A DNA stretch of 64,000 nt, from positions 434,001 to 498,000 of the forward strand of contig NZ_JAKCFC010000002.1 in assembly GCF_021916785.1 (NCBI RefSeq), written 5' to 3'. The translations under genes and the position numbers were made by a program. The notes beneath the pieces are model-generated. The model saw only the letters and a list, made by a program, of their open reading frames with translations. It made no database searches and was not told the DNA's origin. Positions within the stretch are counted from its first letter, which is position 1, and each line of letters begins with the position of its first letter. The stretch comes from Mycolicibacterium lacusdiani. GTDB lineage: Bacteria; Actinomycetota; Actinomycetes; Mycobacteriales; Mycobacteriaceae. Shown here piece after piece: positions 16,810 to 24,514 of this stretch.

Positions 16810-18290
16810 ACGGTCTCGATTTCGGCGTCGATGGAACGCATGTCGGGCATCCGCAGGCCGTCGCGGCCGCGGGTGGCGAGCAGGTAGCCGAGGTACACCG
16901 CGCCGATCGCGACCATCACGGCAAGGTAGATCCACGGGTCCCGGAACGAGGCGTCGCGGAACAGTGACAGCTCGAACACCAGCCACACGACGGCGACGAC
17001 GATGATCGGGATCTCCCACCGGCCCAGGCTGAATCCCGCGCTGGGTGGCAGGGTGCGGCGCTTGGCGATGTAGAGGCCCACGGTGATCGCGTAGATGATG
17101 GCCGGTAGCAGCGTCGCCGCGCCGAACAGCTTGAACAGGGCGTCGGTGCTCGTCGAGAACAGCCCGAGGATGACTGCCGAGATGAGCGTCATCACGATCG
17201 TGGCGTTCAGCGGCGTCTTGGTGCGGGGGGAAATCCGCTGCAGCAGTTGCCAACCCGGGAAGCGCTCGTCGCGCGACATGGCCCACACCAACCGCACGCC
17301 GGTCAACAGGATGACCAGCCCGCACGCGAAGATCGCGATCGCAACGAGTACCAGCAGAGCGGTGCCGACGAACGAACCGAGGATGTCCTTGATGACGTCG
17401 GCGATGGGCGTGCCGGACTCGGCCAGCGCGACGGGGTCGTCGACCGCCGCGGTCACCGCGAGCAGGAACAGGAATCCGAGCACTCCCGAGGCGAGCACTG
17501 CCTGCCACATCGCACGGGGTACCACGACCTCGGGCTGCTTGGTCTCCTCGGCGAGGTTGGCCGCCGATTCGAAGCCGACGATCGTGAAGGCGCCCAACAG
17601 GAAGGCAAGCATCCAGGGGCCGGCGGCGGTGGCCTCGCCGAAGCTCCAGTAGTCCTCGGTGGGGACGGCGCCGTGGGAGAACAGGTTGTCGACGCTCAGG
17701 CGGTGGGTGATGACGCCGATGATGAGCAGGAGCGCGACGAGCGCGACCATGCCTATGAGTTCGGCGGTGACGGCGAAGTTGTTGACCCGTTCGGTCCATC
17801 GGGTCGACAGCCCGATGAGCAATGCCTGCAGGACGAGTACGACGGCGGTGATGAGGAACGCCGTGGCAGGAGTGCCCTCGAAGGCGAACAGGGCGGGCAG
17901 CACGGTCGAGGCGACGGTGTAGTCGACGGCGATCACCACGATGGCCAGGAACGTGAACGAGATCCAGCCGGTGATCCAGCCGAAGATCGGGTTGGCCAGG
18001 CGCGACACCCACTGATAGGCGTAGCCGGTCACGGGGATGCGCGCGGCCAGGGCGCCCAGCAGCAGCGCTACCGCGAGCTGGCCGACCACGACGATCGGCC
18101 ACGTCCAGATGCCCAGTGGTCCGGACGAATTGAGGACGCTCCCGTACGTGGTGAAGATGCCCGTCGCGATCGACACGAAGGCGAAGGCGACGGCGAAGGA
18201 GGCGAAGCGGCCGGTCGACCGCTCCATCGCCTGGGTGTAGCCGAATTGAGCGACGCTGGGTGCGTCGCCGGGTGTGGAATCATTGGTCAT
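16806..18290 (-). CDS. APC-superfamily amino acid/amine permease
   Basis: A 494-residue membrane protein with about 12 hydrophobic segments. The first, SFAVAFAFVSIATGIFTTYG, and the later IVGFESAANLAEETKQPEVVVPRAM are typical of the amino acid/choline/GABA branch of the APC superfamily. ATG 18290 was chosen; it lies 109 bp after the DeoR stop. Its gene overlaps that of the kinase, so this proton-coupled importer presumably brings in the substrate that the kinase phosphorylates. An amine- or amino-acid-type transporter with a glycerol-kinase-like enzyme is an unusual combination. Confidence 0.85.
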   Translation of the reverse strand: MTNDSTPGDAPSVAQFGYTQAMERSTGRFASFAVAFAFVSIATGIFTTYGSVLNSSGPLGIWTWPIVVVGQLAVALLLGALAARIPVTGYAYQWVSRLANPIFGWITGWISFTFLAIVVIAVDYTVASTVLPALFAFEGTPATAFLITAVVLVLQALLIGLSTRWTERVNNFAVTAELIGMVALVALLLIIGVITHRLSVDNLFSHGAVPTEDYWSFGEATAAGPWMLAFLLGAFTIVGFESAANLAEETKQPEVVVPRAMWQAVLASGVLGFLFLLAVTAAVDDPVALAESGTPIADVIKDILGSFVGTALLVLVAIAIFACGLVILLTGVRLVWAMSRDERFPGWQLLQRISPRTKTPLNATIVMTLISAVILGLFSTSTDALFKLFGAATLLPAIIYAITVGLYIAKRRTLPPSAGFSLGRWEIPIIVVAVVWLVFELSLFRDASFRDPWIYLAVMVAIGAVYLGYLLATRGRDGLRMPDMRSIDAEIETV

Positions 18291-18399
18291 GGATCGTGCT
18301 TTCTGACGTGAGTTGACTGTTCGATCCGCGCGGGCGGCGCTGCCCGGACAAGTAGTCGCCGCCCGCACCCCTGCTCGGGGCTGCCCCATACGGGGTCGG

Positions 18400-19167
18400 T
18401 CACGCTGACAGGACCACACCCCCTGCCTCTCGGACGGCGGCCTCGACGGCCGGTGACGTGCATTCGTCAGTGATCAGACCCGTGACCGCGGTCAGGTCGC
18501 ACACCCGGTGCGGGCCGATCCGGTCGAGCTTCGACGAGTCGGCCAGGATGTAGCTCGACGCGCTGTTGGCGATGATCGTGCGGCGTACGTCGATCTCGTC
18601 GAGGTGGTAGTCCGTCAGGCCGGCGGCCGCGTCGACGCCGCCGGAGCCGATGAATGCCACGTCGGCGTAGACGTCTGCGAACAACGAGCGCGCGTGGGCT
18701 CCTCGGCACGCGAGGTCGCCGGCCCGGACCCGGCCGCCGGACACCAGCACGTGAATGCCCGGTCGCGCTGCGAGTTCGATGGCGACGAGCAGCGATGAAG
18801 TCGCTACGGTGCCGCGGAACGTGGCGGGGATTGCGCGGGCCACCTCGACGGCAGTGGTGCCGATGTCGATGACGACGGTCTGGCCAGGTTGCACCAGTTC
18901 CGCGGCGACGCGGGCGAGCCGAGCCTTGGCCTCCTGGTGGATGACGGTGCGTTCGGCGAACGGCGGCTCCTCGCCGCTCACCCGCTGCAGCAGGCTGGCG
19001 GCGCCGCCGTGCACGCGCCGGATGGCGCCGCGCTCCTCGAGCAGTGCGAGGTCGCGTCGCACGGTCTCGGCCGACACGCCAAGCCGGTTGACCAGTTCGT
19101 CGGTGCTGACCGTATGCGCACCATTCACCAGGTCGACGATGGCGTCGTGCCGAGCTACGGGAAGCAC
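18400..19167 (-). CDS. DeoR family transcriptional regulator
   Basis: A 255-residue regulator from GTG 19167. Residues ~5-60 form a DeoR-type helix-turn-helix (RHDAIVDLVNGAHTVSTDEL, then LGVSAETVRRDLALLEERG, then RRVHGGA). Residues ~75-235 form the phosphosugar-isomerase-like sensor domain (IDIGTTAVEVARAI). DeoR proteins of this kind usually respond to a phosphorylated sugar or polyol. It heads the permease-kinase-dehydrogenase operon, and an inverted repeat lies ~50 bp upstream. Confidence 0.88.
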   Translation of the reverse strand: MLPVARHDAIVDLVNGAHTVSTDELVNRLGVSAETVRRDLALLEERGAIRRVHGGAASLLQRVSGEEPPFAERTVIHQEAKARLARVAAELVQPGQTVVIDIGTTAVEVARAIPATFRGTVATSSLLVAIELAARPGIHVLVSGGRVRAGDLACRGAHARSLFADVYADVAFIGSGGVDAAAGLTDYHLDEIDVRRTIIANSASSYILADSSKLDRIGPHRVCDLTAVTGLITDECTSPAVEAAVREAGGVVLSA

Positions 19168-19217
19168 ACCGCACCCTTCTGTGGATCCGTGACCGTTAGT
19201 GACTGCAAGTGTGTGAT

Positions 19218-19237
19218 GTTGACCGCACCGCGTCAAC
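19218..19237. promoter_or_regulatory. Putative DeoR operator
   Basis: GTTGAC-N8-GTCAAC is a perfect 6-bp inverted repeat between the deoR start (19167) and the divergent small gene (19350). A further GTTGAC half-site lies at 19263-19268. On the minus strand the repeat contains a TTGACG -35 candidate followed 17 nt later by CACACT, so bound protein would block transcription. Confidence 0.45.
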
Positions 19238-19349
19238 CCCGGGAAGTAAAACCCGCGTAACGGTTGACGGCGACGCGAACGTGACGCTCGAGCCGCATGA
19301 CCCGCCGGCGAAGCGTTTAGTCACGTGCCAAACGGGAGACACGACGGCA

Positions 19350-19505
19350 ATGGAACAGCAGAGCACCCCGCCGCCGACGCCCAAGGACGCGACCGAGGCC
19401 AGCGAGGAGCAGCGGGAACTGCAGGAGGAACTCGATCATCAGGGCGAGGATCCCGAAGGGCCCGCGCTGCAGCAGGACCGCAACCAGGTCGCCGACGAAT
19501 ACTGA
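19350..19505 (+). CDS. Small acidic hydrophilic protein, 51 aa
   Basis: ATG 19350 has GGGAG about 10 nt upstream. The product is 51 residues with no hydrophobic core: a Pro-rich start, then many Glu, Asp and Gln residues (SEEQRELQEELDHQGEDPEG) ending VADEY. It is probably intrinsically disordered, with a short helix. Divergent from deoR and convergent with the GGDEF gene. Function unknown. Confidence 0.55.
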   Translation: MEQQSTPPPTPKDATEASEEQRELQEELDHQGEDPEGPALQQDRNQVADEY

Positions 19506-19515
19506 AGCGCCGGCC

Positions 19516-20598
19516 TCAGGCGCAGCGCATGTGGCGCGACACGTGCACCCGGTTCCCGCCGCTGCGCTTGGCCTCGTACATCGCCGCGTCGGCCGCGTCG
19601 ATCAACTGGTTGACGAGGACGTCGGTCGTGATGGCTTCCGTCTCACTTCGCGGAGCCCACGCCACGCCGATGCTGGCGCTGACGTCGTCGCAGTGACGAT
19701 GGATGGCTTGGCAGAGCGGCCCGGTCAGGATGGACGCGTCGTGAGTCCACGACGACATCGCGACCAGGAATTCCTCACCGCCAGAGCGGCATACGGCCGC
19801 TGCGGCGGGAACGTGCTGCCGCAGTTGGTCGGCGACGCGTAGCAGGATGACGTCGCCCGCGGCGTGCCCCCGAGTGTCGTTGACTCGCTTGAAGTCGTCG
19901 AGGTCGATCATCATCACGACCAGGTAGGCCTGCCCGGTCTCGTACATGTCCGGGATGAGTAAGCGCTCGACGGCGTGGCTGAACCCGCGACGGTTCAGCA
20001 GTCCGGTGAGCGGGTCTTGATCGGAGCGGATGGCGTACCGGCCCATGGCTTTGATCGCCGCGCGAATGCCAAGGGGCACGGCGATGTTGAGCAACCACAT
20101 CAGCCAGAACGCGGCGACGGCGGTGGCGAGGTCGGTGTCGTTGGCCAGCCGATAGGCCGCAACGGCGGCCGAACCGAGGGCGACGGCGGTGTTGAGCACG
20201 AGCACCCGGGTGTTGTGGAAGAACGCCACGTAACCGCCGGTGATGGCCAGGACCATGCACGCCAGGGCCGCGACGGCCGCGCTGTGTTCAGTGAGACTCC
20301 ACGCCGCCGCGCAGAACATGCCGAGCACCACGGAGTAGAGCGACACGCGTCGGCTCGGCCACCGGGTGAGCCAGAACCACGCCATGCCGAGGGCTATCGC
20401 GGCACCCATCACCCCGATGGCCACGACGCCCGCGCTCGGATCGGGCCGCAGCAGCGCCGTGATCGGGGTCAGCGCGGCCGACCCAGCGATCACGGCCATG
20501 ACGATGCGGGCAGTGCGCAGCAGGCCACGTTGGCGTAGGAACGTCGTCACCCATTCGAATTGGTCGGGTTCGTGCAGCCAGGTGCCAACGCGCGACAA
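19516..20598 (-). CDS. Membrane-bound GGDEF diguanylate cyclase
   Basis: A 360-residue protein. The N-terminal ~185 residues contain about six membrane helices. Residues ~190-355 form a GGDEF domain with DPLTGLLNRRGF, MMIDLDDFKRVNDTRGHAAGD and the signature GGEEF in RSGGEEFLV, an active variant, so synthesis of cyclic di-GMP from GTP is expected. No EAL domain is present. The start is a TTG at 20598 preceded by a G-rich stretch (GGGGGTGGGG); no in-frame ATG or GTG exists between it and the upstream stop, so the start is the weak point. Confidence 0.85.
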   Translation of the reverse strand: MSRVGTWLHEPDQFEWVTTFLRQRGLLRTARIVMAVIAGSAALTPITALLRPDPSAGVVAIGVMGAAIALGMAWFWLTRWPSRRVSLYSVVLGMFCAAAWSLTEHSAAVAALACMVLAITGGYVAFFHNTRVLVLNTAVALGSAAVAAYRLANDTDLATAVAAFWLMWLLNIAVPLGIRAAIKAMGRYAIRSDQDPLTGLLNRRGFSHAVERLLIPDMYETGQAYLVVMMIDLDDFKRVNDTRGHAAGDVILLRVADQLRQHVPAAAAVCRSGGEEFLVAMSSWTHDASILTGPLCQAIHRHCDDVSASIGVAWAPRSETEAITTDVLVNQLIDAADAAMYEAKRSGGNRVHVSRHMRCA

Positions 20599-20811
20599 AC
20601 CCCACCCCCGAATGGTGCCGAAACCAGCTCAGCCCGTGCGTCTCCATTGCTGGTGGAAGTTCGGGCTAGTGCGATTCATGATCGTAACCCTAGTCGACGC
20701 GGCGGTCTATCAGCAGTTTCGCGAGGCCTCGGGATCTGGTTTTCGGCGGGCTACCATGGGTGTCGATTTGCTGATGACCGAGCGCGCAGCTCGGGGTCGC
20801 GCCCGGCGTGG

Positions 20812-20883
20812 AGCCCCCTATCGGGATTGAACCGATGACCTACGCTTTACAAGAGCGTTGCTCTACCGCTGAGCTAAGGAGGC
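20812..20883 (-). tRNA. tRNA-Thr (anticodon TGT)
   Basis: The minus strand folds into a complete cloverleaf: acceptor stem GCCTCCT/AGGGGGC, D arm GCTC-GAGC, anticodon stem ACGCT/AGCGT with loop CTTGTAA, and T arm ATCGG-TTCAATC-CCGAT. The anticodon TGT reads ACA (threonine). No CCA is encoded. Discriminator base T is at 20812. Confidence 0.95.
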
Positions 20884-20935
20884 ATGCGGGCTCAGGATAT
20901 CGGTTCCGGGCCCGCTCGCTCGACCGGCTGCGTGG

Positions 20936-21757
20936 TCAATCCTCGTGGTCGATGATCCGCTGCGAGGTCACCGGCCGGGGCATCGCCCGGCGCCCGGCGC
21001 GACGCCCGGGCAATGGAATGCGGTCGGCGATGTTGCTCAGCGGGTTGACGACCTGGCTCAGCGTGATGACGGCTTCGTGCAGCGCGTCGATGGTCGGCGC
21101 CAGCGCCTCGAGCCCCGGAGCCAGCCGGTTGAGGGTGTCTGCGACGTCGGCCAGCTTGAGCAGCGGGCCGTCCTCGGCGGTCAGGGTGTCGAGCAGGCCA
21201 CCTTCGGCCAGGAGTTTGTCGGCCACGCCGTCCTCGCGCAGCACCCGCTCGACCAGTCCGTCGTTGGCGAGCAGCTGATCGGCGAGACCGCCCGGCGCGA
21301 TCACCCGGGACAGCGCGCCGTCGTCGGTGGTGAGCCGATCCAGCAGTCCGCCCTCGGCGGTGATCTGGTCGACCAGTCCGCCCGGCGCGACCGCGCGCGT
21401 CAGTGGTCCGTTGTCCTCGGTGAGACGGTCGAGCAGACCGCCATCGGCGGTCAGCTGATCGATGATGCCGCCCGGCCGCAGCAACCGGTTGAGGGGGCCG
21501 TCGGGTGCCAGGGCACGCCCGAGCGGCGCGTCGTCGTCCATCAGGCGGGCCAGCCGGTTGGCACGCTCGACCGCATCGTCGAGACCGAGAACCTTCGCCA
21601 TCGACGACGTTCCGCCCAGGGGAGCGGAGGCGTCGGAGAGGCCCCGCTGCACCGTCTTGATCGTCGCTCCGGCGATGCCGAGTCCGGCGTCGGCGACTGC
21701 CAATCCGACGCGCGCGGGCGCCGTGGCCAGGTCGAACAGGCTCTTGCCGAGGCTCAT
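20936..21757 (-). CDS. Decapeptide-repeat protein upstream of phoP (Rv0756c-type)
   Basis: A 273-residue protein with no signal peptide. Residues 1-40 are amphipathic (KSLFDLATAPARVGLAVADA). Residues 71-200 consist of 13 tandem decapeptides of the form [RQK]-[LVI]-[LTV]-x-x-[DG]-G-[LP]-[LVA]-[DNSE]; examples are QLTADGGLLD and RLTEDNGPLT. Residues ~201-250 are helical, and the C-terminus is basic (GRRAGRRAMPRP). Its position divergent from phoP matches Rv0756c of M. tuberculosis as I recall it. Function unknown; the periodicity suggests an elongated solenoid or membrane-surface scaffold. Confidence 0.75.
   Translation of the reverse strand: MSLGKSLFDLATAPARVGLAVADAGLGIAGATIKTVQRGLSDASAPLGGTSSMAKVLGLDDAVERANRLARLMDDDAPLGRALAPDGPLNRLLRPGGIIDQLTADGGLLDRLTEDNGPLTRAVAPGGLVDQITAEGGLLDRLTTDDGALSRVIAPGGLADQLLANDGLVERVLREDGVADKLLAEGGLLDTLTAEDGPLLKLADVADTLNRLAPGLEALAPTIDALHEAVITLSQVVNPLSNIADRIPLPGRRAGRRAMPRPVTSQRIIDHED
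21158..21547 (-). repeat. 13 tandem 30-nt (10-codon) repeats
   Basis: This stretch encodes residues 71-200 of the preceding protein as 13 uninterrupted decapeptides with an invariant register. The central Gly and the flanking hydrophobic positions are kept in nearly all copies, while DNA identity between copies is moderate. This indicates selection on the protein period. Confidence 0.75.
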
Positions 21758-21822
21758 GGTTCGAGTCTATGGCGGCCGTCACAGCATGTGACCGTCTGGG
21801 TGGAAGCGCTAACTGAGAAAAT

Positions 21823-21840
21823 TCACAGGAATCTCACAGC
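21823..21840 (+). promoter_or_regulatory. PhoP box (autoregulatory site)
   Basis: TCACAGG-AATC-TCACAGC is a 7-bp direct repeat with a 4-bp spacer. It matches the known mycobacterial PhoP target (two TCACAGC-like repeats spaced by 4 bp) with a single mismatch. It lies 36 bp upstream of the phoP start, consistent with autoregulation. Confidence 0.75.
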
Positions 21841-21876
21841 GCCTCGGCAGTTCCATTCTCAGCGAAACGAGGGACA

Positions 21877-22605
21877 TTGAGATCCATGGCAATGCCTGCG
21901 ATTCCCGAGTCCGTTCCCGAAGCAAGGGTCCTGGTCGTCGACGACGAGACCAACATCGTCGAACTGCTCTCGGTGAGCCTGAAGTTCCAGGGGTTCGAGG
22001 TGCACACCGCGTCGAGCGGTCCCGCCGCCCTGGACAAGGCGCGCGAGATCCGTCCGGACGCCGTGATCCTCGACGTGATGATGCCCGGGATGGACGGGTT
22101 CGGCGTGCTGCGCAGGCTTCGCGCCGACGGCATCGACGCGCCTGCTCTGTTCCTCACCGCGCGGGACTCCCTGCAAGACAAGATCGCCGGCCTCACGCTG
22201 GGCGGCGACGACTACGTCACCAAGCCGTTCAGCCTGGAGGAGGTCGTCGCGCGGCTGCGCGTCATCCTGCGCCGCTCCGGCCGCGGCGTCGAGGAACCCC
22301 GCAGCGCGCGACTGTCGTTCGCCGACATCGAACTCGACGAGGACACCCACGAGGTGTGGAAGGCCGGCCAGCCCGTCTCGCTGTCGCCGACCGAGTTCAC
22401 GCTGCTGCGGTACTTCATCATCAACGCGGGCACCGTGCTGTCGAAGCCGAAGATCCTGGACCACGTCTGGCGCTACGACTTCGGCGGCGACGTCAACGTC
22501 GTCGAGTCCTACGTCAGCTATCTGCGACGGAAGATCGACACCGGCGACAAGCGGTTGCTGCACACGCTGCGCGGAGTGGGTTACGTCCTGCGCGAGCCCC
22601 GATGA
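21877..22605 (+). CDS. phoP: PhoP, OmpR-family response regulator
   Basis: A 242-residue regulator. The receiver domain at ~16-130 has the DD pair in VLVVDDETN, phospho-acceptor Asp66 in VILDVMMPGMDG, Thr in LFLTARDSL and Lys in DDYVTKPFS. The winged-helix DNA-binding domain occupies ~145-240 (SLSPTEFTLLRYF, VVESYVSYLRRKID). The protein is nearly identical to M. tuberculosis PhoP across both domains. In that species PhoP controls complex lipids, ESX-1 secretion and the acid response. The annotated start is TTG 21877; ATG 21886 is equally possible. PhoR follows 45 bp downstream. Confidence 0.95.
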   Translation: MRSMAMPAIPESVPEARVLVVDDETNIVELLSVSLKFQGFEVHTASSGPAALDKAREIRPDAVILDVMMPGMDGFGVLRRLRADGIDAPALFLTARDSLQDKIAGLTLGGDDYVTKPFSLEEVVARLRVILRRSGRGVEEPRSARLSFADIELDEDTHEVWKAGQPVSLSPTEFTLLRYFIINAGTVLSKPKILDHVWRYDFGGDVNVVESYVSYLRRKIDTGDKRLLHTLRGVGYVLREPR

Positions 22606-22650
22606 GCGCTTGCGCGAAGAGCATGAGCCCCGCTAGCGCACGATAGAGAC

Positions 22651-24084
22651 GTGTCGAGACTGGACGGCGCAGGCGTGCCCCTGCGGGTGGGACTGGTGGC
22701 TGCGACGCTCGTCCTCGTCGCGTGCGGCCTGCTGGCCTCCGGCGTCGCCGTCACGTCGATCATGCGGCACAGCCTGATCAACCGCGTCGATCAGTCGCTG
22801 CTGGATGCCTCCCGGGGGTGGGCGCAGGCGCCTAGCCGCGTACCGACCACTCCGATCGAGGGCCCGAATCCGGGCCGGCCGCCGACGGACTTCTACGTCC
22901 GGGGCATCGATCCCGACGGCCGGGTGTGGATGGCGGTCAACGACCGCGAGGCCGAACCGCAGTTGCCCGACGGCAATGACGTCGGCCCCGTTCCGGTGAC
23001 GATCGATTCGGTCAACCACTCCGGCGTCGAGTGGCGCGCGATGACCGTGCGTGGCCCGCGCGGGGAACTGACCACCGTGGCGATCGACCTGTCCGAGGTG
23101 CAGTCGACGGTGCGGGCGCTGACGTGGTCGCAGGTCGGCATCGGCACTGCGGTCCTGCTCGTGCTCGGCATCGTGGGTTACGCGGTGGTGCACCGCAGCC
23201 TGCGTCCGTTGGTCGAGGTGGAACGGACGGCCGCGGCGATCGCGGCAGGCGAACTCGACCGGCGCATCCCGCAGCGCGACCCCCGCACCGAAGTGGGGCG
23301 ACTGTCGTTGGCGCTCAACGGGATGCTGGCCCAGATCCAGCGAGCGGTCGCGTCGTCCGAGTCGTCGGCGGCGCAGGCCCGCAGCTCCGAGGAACGGATG
23401 CGGCGCTTCATCACCGACGCCAGCCACGAGCTGCGGACACCGCTCACCACCATCCGTGGCTTCGCCGAGCTGTACCGCCAGGGCGCAGCACGCGACATGG
23501 AGATGCTGATGAACCGCATCGAGAGCGAGGCCCAGCGGATGGGTCTACTGGTCGAAGACCTGCTGCTGCTGGCCCGTCTCGACGCTCAGCGCCCGCTCGA
23601 ACACAACCGCGTCGACCTCTTGGCGCTGGCCAGCGACGCCGTGCACGACGCGCGGACGGTGGCGCCGAAGCGGGTCGTGACGATGGAGGTGTTCGACGGG
23701 CCCGGTACGCCAGAGGTGCTCGGCGACGACGCTCGATTGCGCCAGGTGCTCGGCAACCTCGTGGCCAACGCGCTGCAGCACACGCCCGAAGACGCGAAGG
23801 TCGCCGTGCGGGTCGGGACCGACGGGGACAACGCGGTGCTCGAGGTCTGCGACGAAGGGCCGGGCATGAGCCTCGACGATGCGCAGCGGGTGTTCGAGCG
23901 GTTCTACCGCACCGACTCGTCGCGCGCGCGTGCCAGTGGCGGCACGGGGCTGGGGCTGTCGATCGTGGACTCGCTGGTCCACGCGCACGGCGGCACGGTC
24001 AGCGTGACCACGGCGCCGGGTCGCGGCTGCCGGTTCCGCGTGTGTCTGCCCCGCATCGCCGACGTAGCGGTACCGGTCGCCTGA
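22651..24084 (+). CDS. phoR: PhoR, sensor histidine kinase
   Basis: A 477-residue membrane kinase from GTG 22651. Membrane helix 1 is at ~12-35, the extracytoplasmic sensor at ~36-150, membrane helix 2 at ~155-178, then HAMP to ~230. The HisKA domain carries the phospho-acceptor His259 in ITDASHELRTPLTT. The HATPase domain has N, G1 and G2 boxes (NLVANALQHTP, VCDEGPGMS, GGTGLGLSIV). It phosphorylates PhoP, whose gene is directly upstream. Its stop lies 2 bp from the convergent HIT gene stop. Confidence 0.95.
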   Translation: MSRLDGAGVPLRVGLVAATLVLVACGLLASGVAVTSIMRHSLINRVDQSLLDASRGWAQAPSRVPTTPIEGPNPGRPPTDFYVRGIDPDGRVWMAVNDREAEPQLPDGNDVGPVPVTIDSVNHSGVEWRAMTVRGPRGELTTVAIDLSEVQSTVRALTWSQVGIGTAVLLVLGIVGYAVVHRSLRPLVEVERTAAAIAAGELDRRIPQRDPRTEVGRLSLALNGMLAQIQRAVASSESSAAQARSSEERMRRFITDASHELRTPLTTIRGFAELYRQGAARDMEMLMNRIESEAQRMGLLVEDLLLLARLDAQRPLEHNRVDLLALASDAVHDARTVAPKRVVTMEVFDGPGTPEVLGDDARLRQVLGNLVANALQHTPEDAKVAVRVGTDGDNAVLEVCDEGPGMSLDDAQRVFERFYRTDSSRARASGGTGLGLSIVDSLVHAHGGTVSVTTAPGRGCRFRVCLPRIADVAVPVA

Positions 24085-24086
24085 CG

Positions 24087-24491
24087 TCAGTCCTGTTCGG
24101 CGAGTGCGGCTTTGATCTTCGCCTGCGCCTCGTCGAGTGACTCGGGCGAGGGGTTGCGGTCGACGTTCTGGAAACCGAAGTCCGACAGGTCACGGGCCGG
24201 GAACACGTGCACGTGCAGGTGTGGCACCTCGAGGCCGGCGATGATCAGGCCCGATCGTTCGGCGTCGAACGCCTTGCACACGGCCTTGCCGACTCGCTGG
24301 GCGACGGCCATCACGGCGTTGAAGGCGCCGGAGTCGATGTCCTGCCAGTTGTCGAGTTCCGCCCGCGGCACCACGAGGGTGTGACCCGGCGTCATCGGCT
24401 CGATCGTCAGGAACGCGACTACGTCGTCGTCTTCGTAGACGAACCGTCCGGGCAGCTCGCCGTTGATGATCTTCGTGAAGATGGAAGCCAT
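24087..24491 (-). CDS. HIT family protein (Rv0759c-type)
   Basis: A 134-residue histidine-triad protein from ATG 24491. The nucleotide-binding segment is [20 protein letters not shown], and the catalytic triad motif HLHVHVFP (H-x-H-x-H) is near residue 100. The family hydrolyses nucleoside 5'-phosphoramidates and related nucleotides in the cytoplasm. It follows the HNH gene by 23 bp on the same strand, but its position downstream of phoPR matches that of Rv0759c. Confidence 0.9.
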   Translation of the reverse strand: MASIFTKIINGELPGRFVYEDDDVVAFLTIEPMTPGHTLVVPRAELDNWQDIDSGAFNAVMAVAQRVGKAVCKAFDAERSGLIIAGLEVPHLHVHVFPARDLSDFGFQNVDRNPSPESLDEAQAKIKAALAEQD

Positions 24492-24514
24492 GGCCCGAGC
24501 ATGCCAGAACGGGT

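Noticed and set aside
19314..19339. GTTT-N15-GGGAGA upstream of the 51-aa gene as a SigF promoter
   Set aside because: The -10 part does not match GGGTAT and sits at the place of the ribosome binding site.
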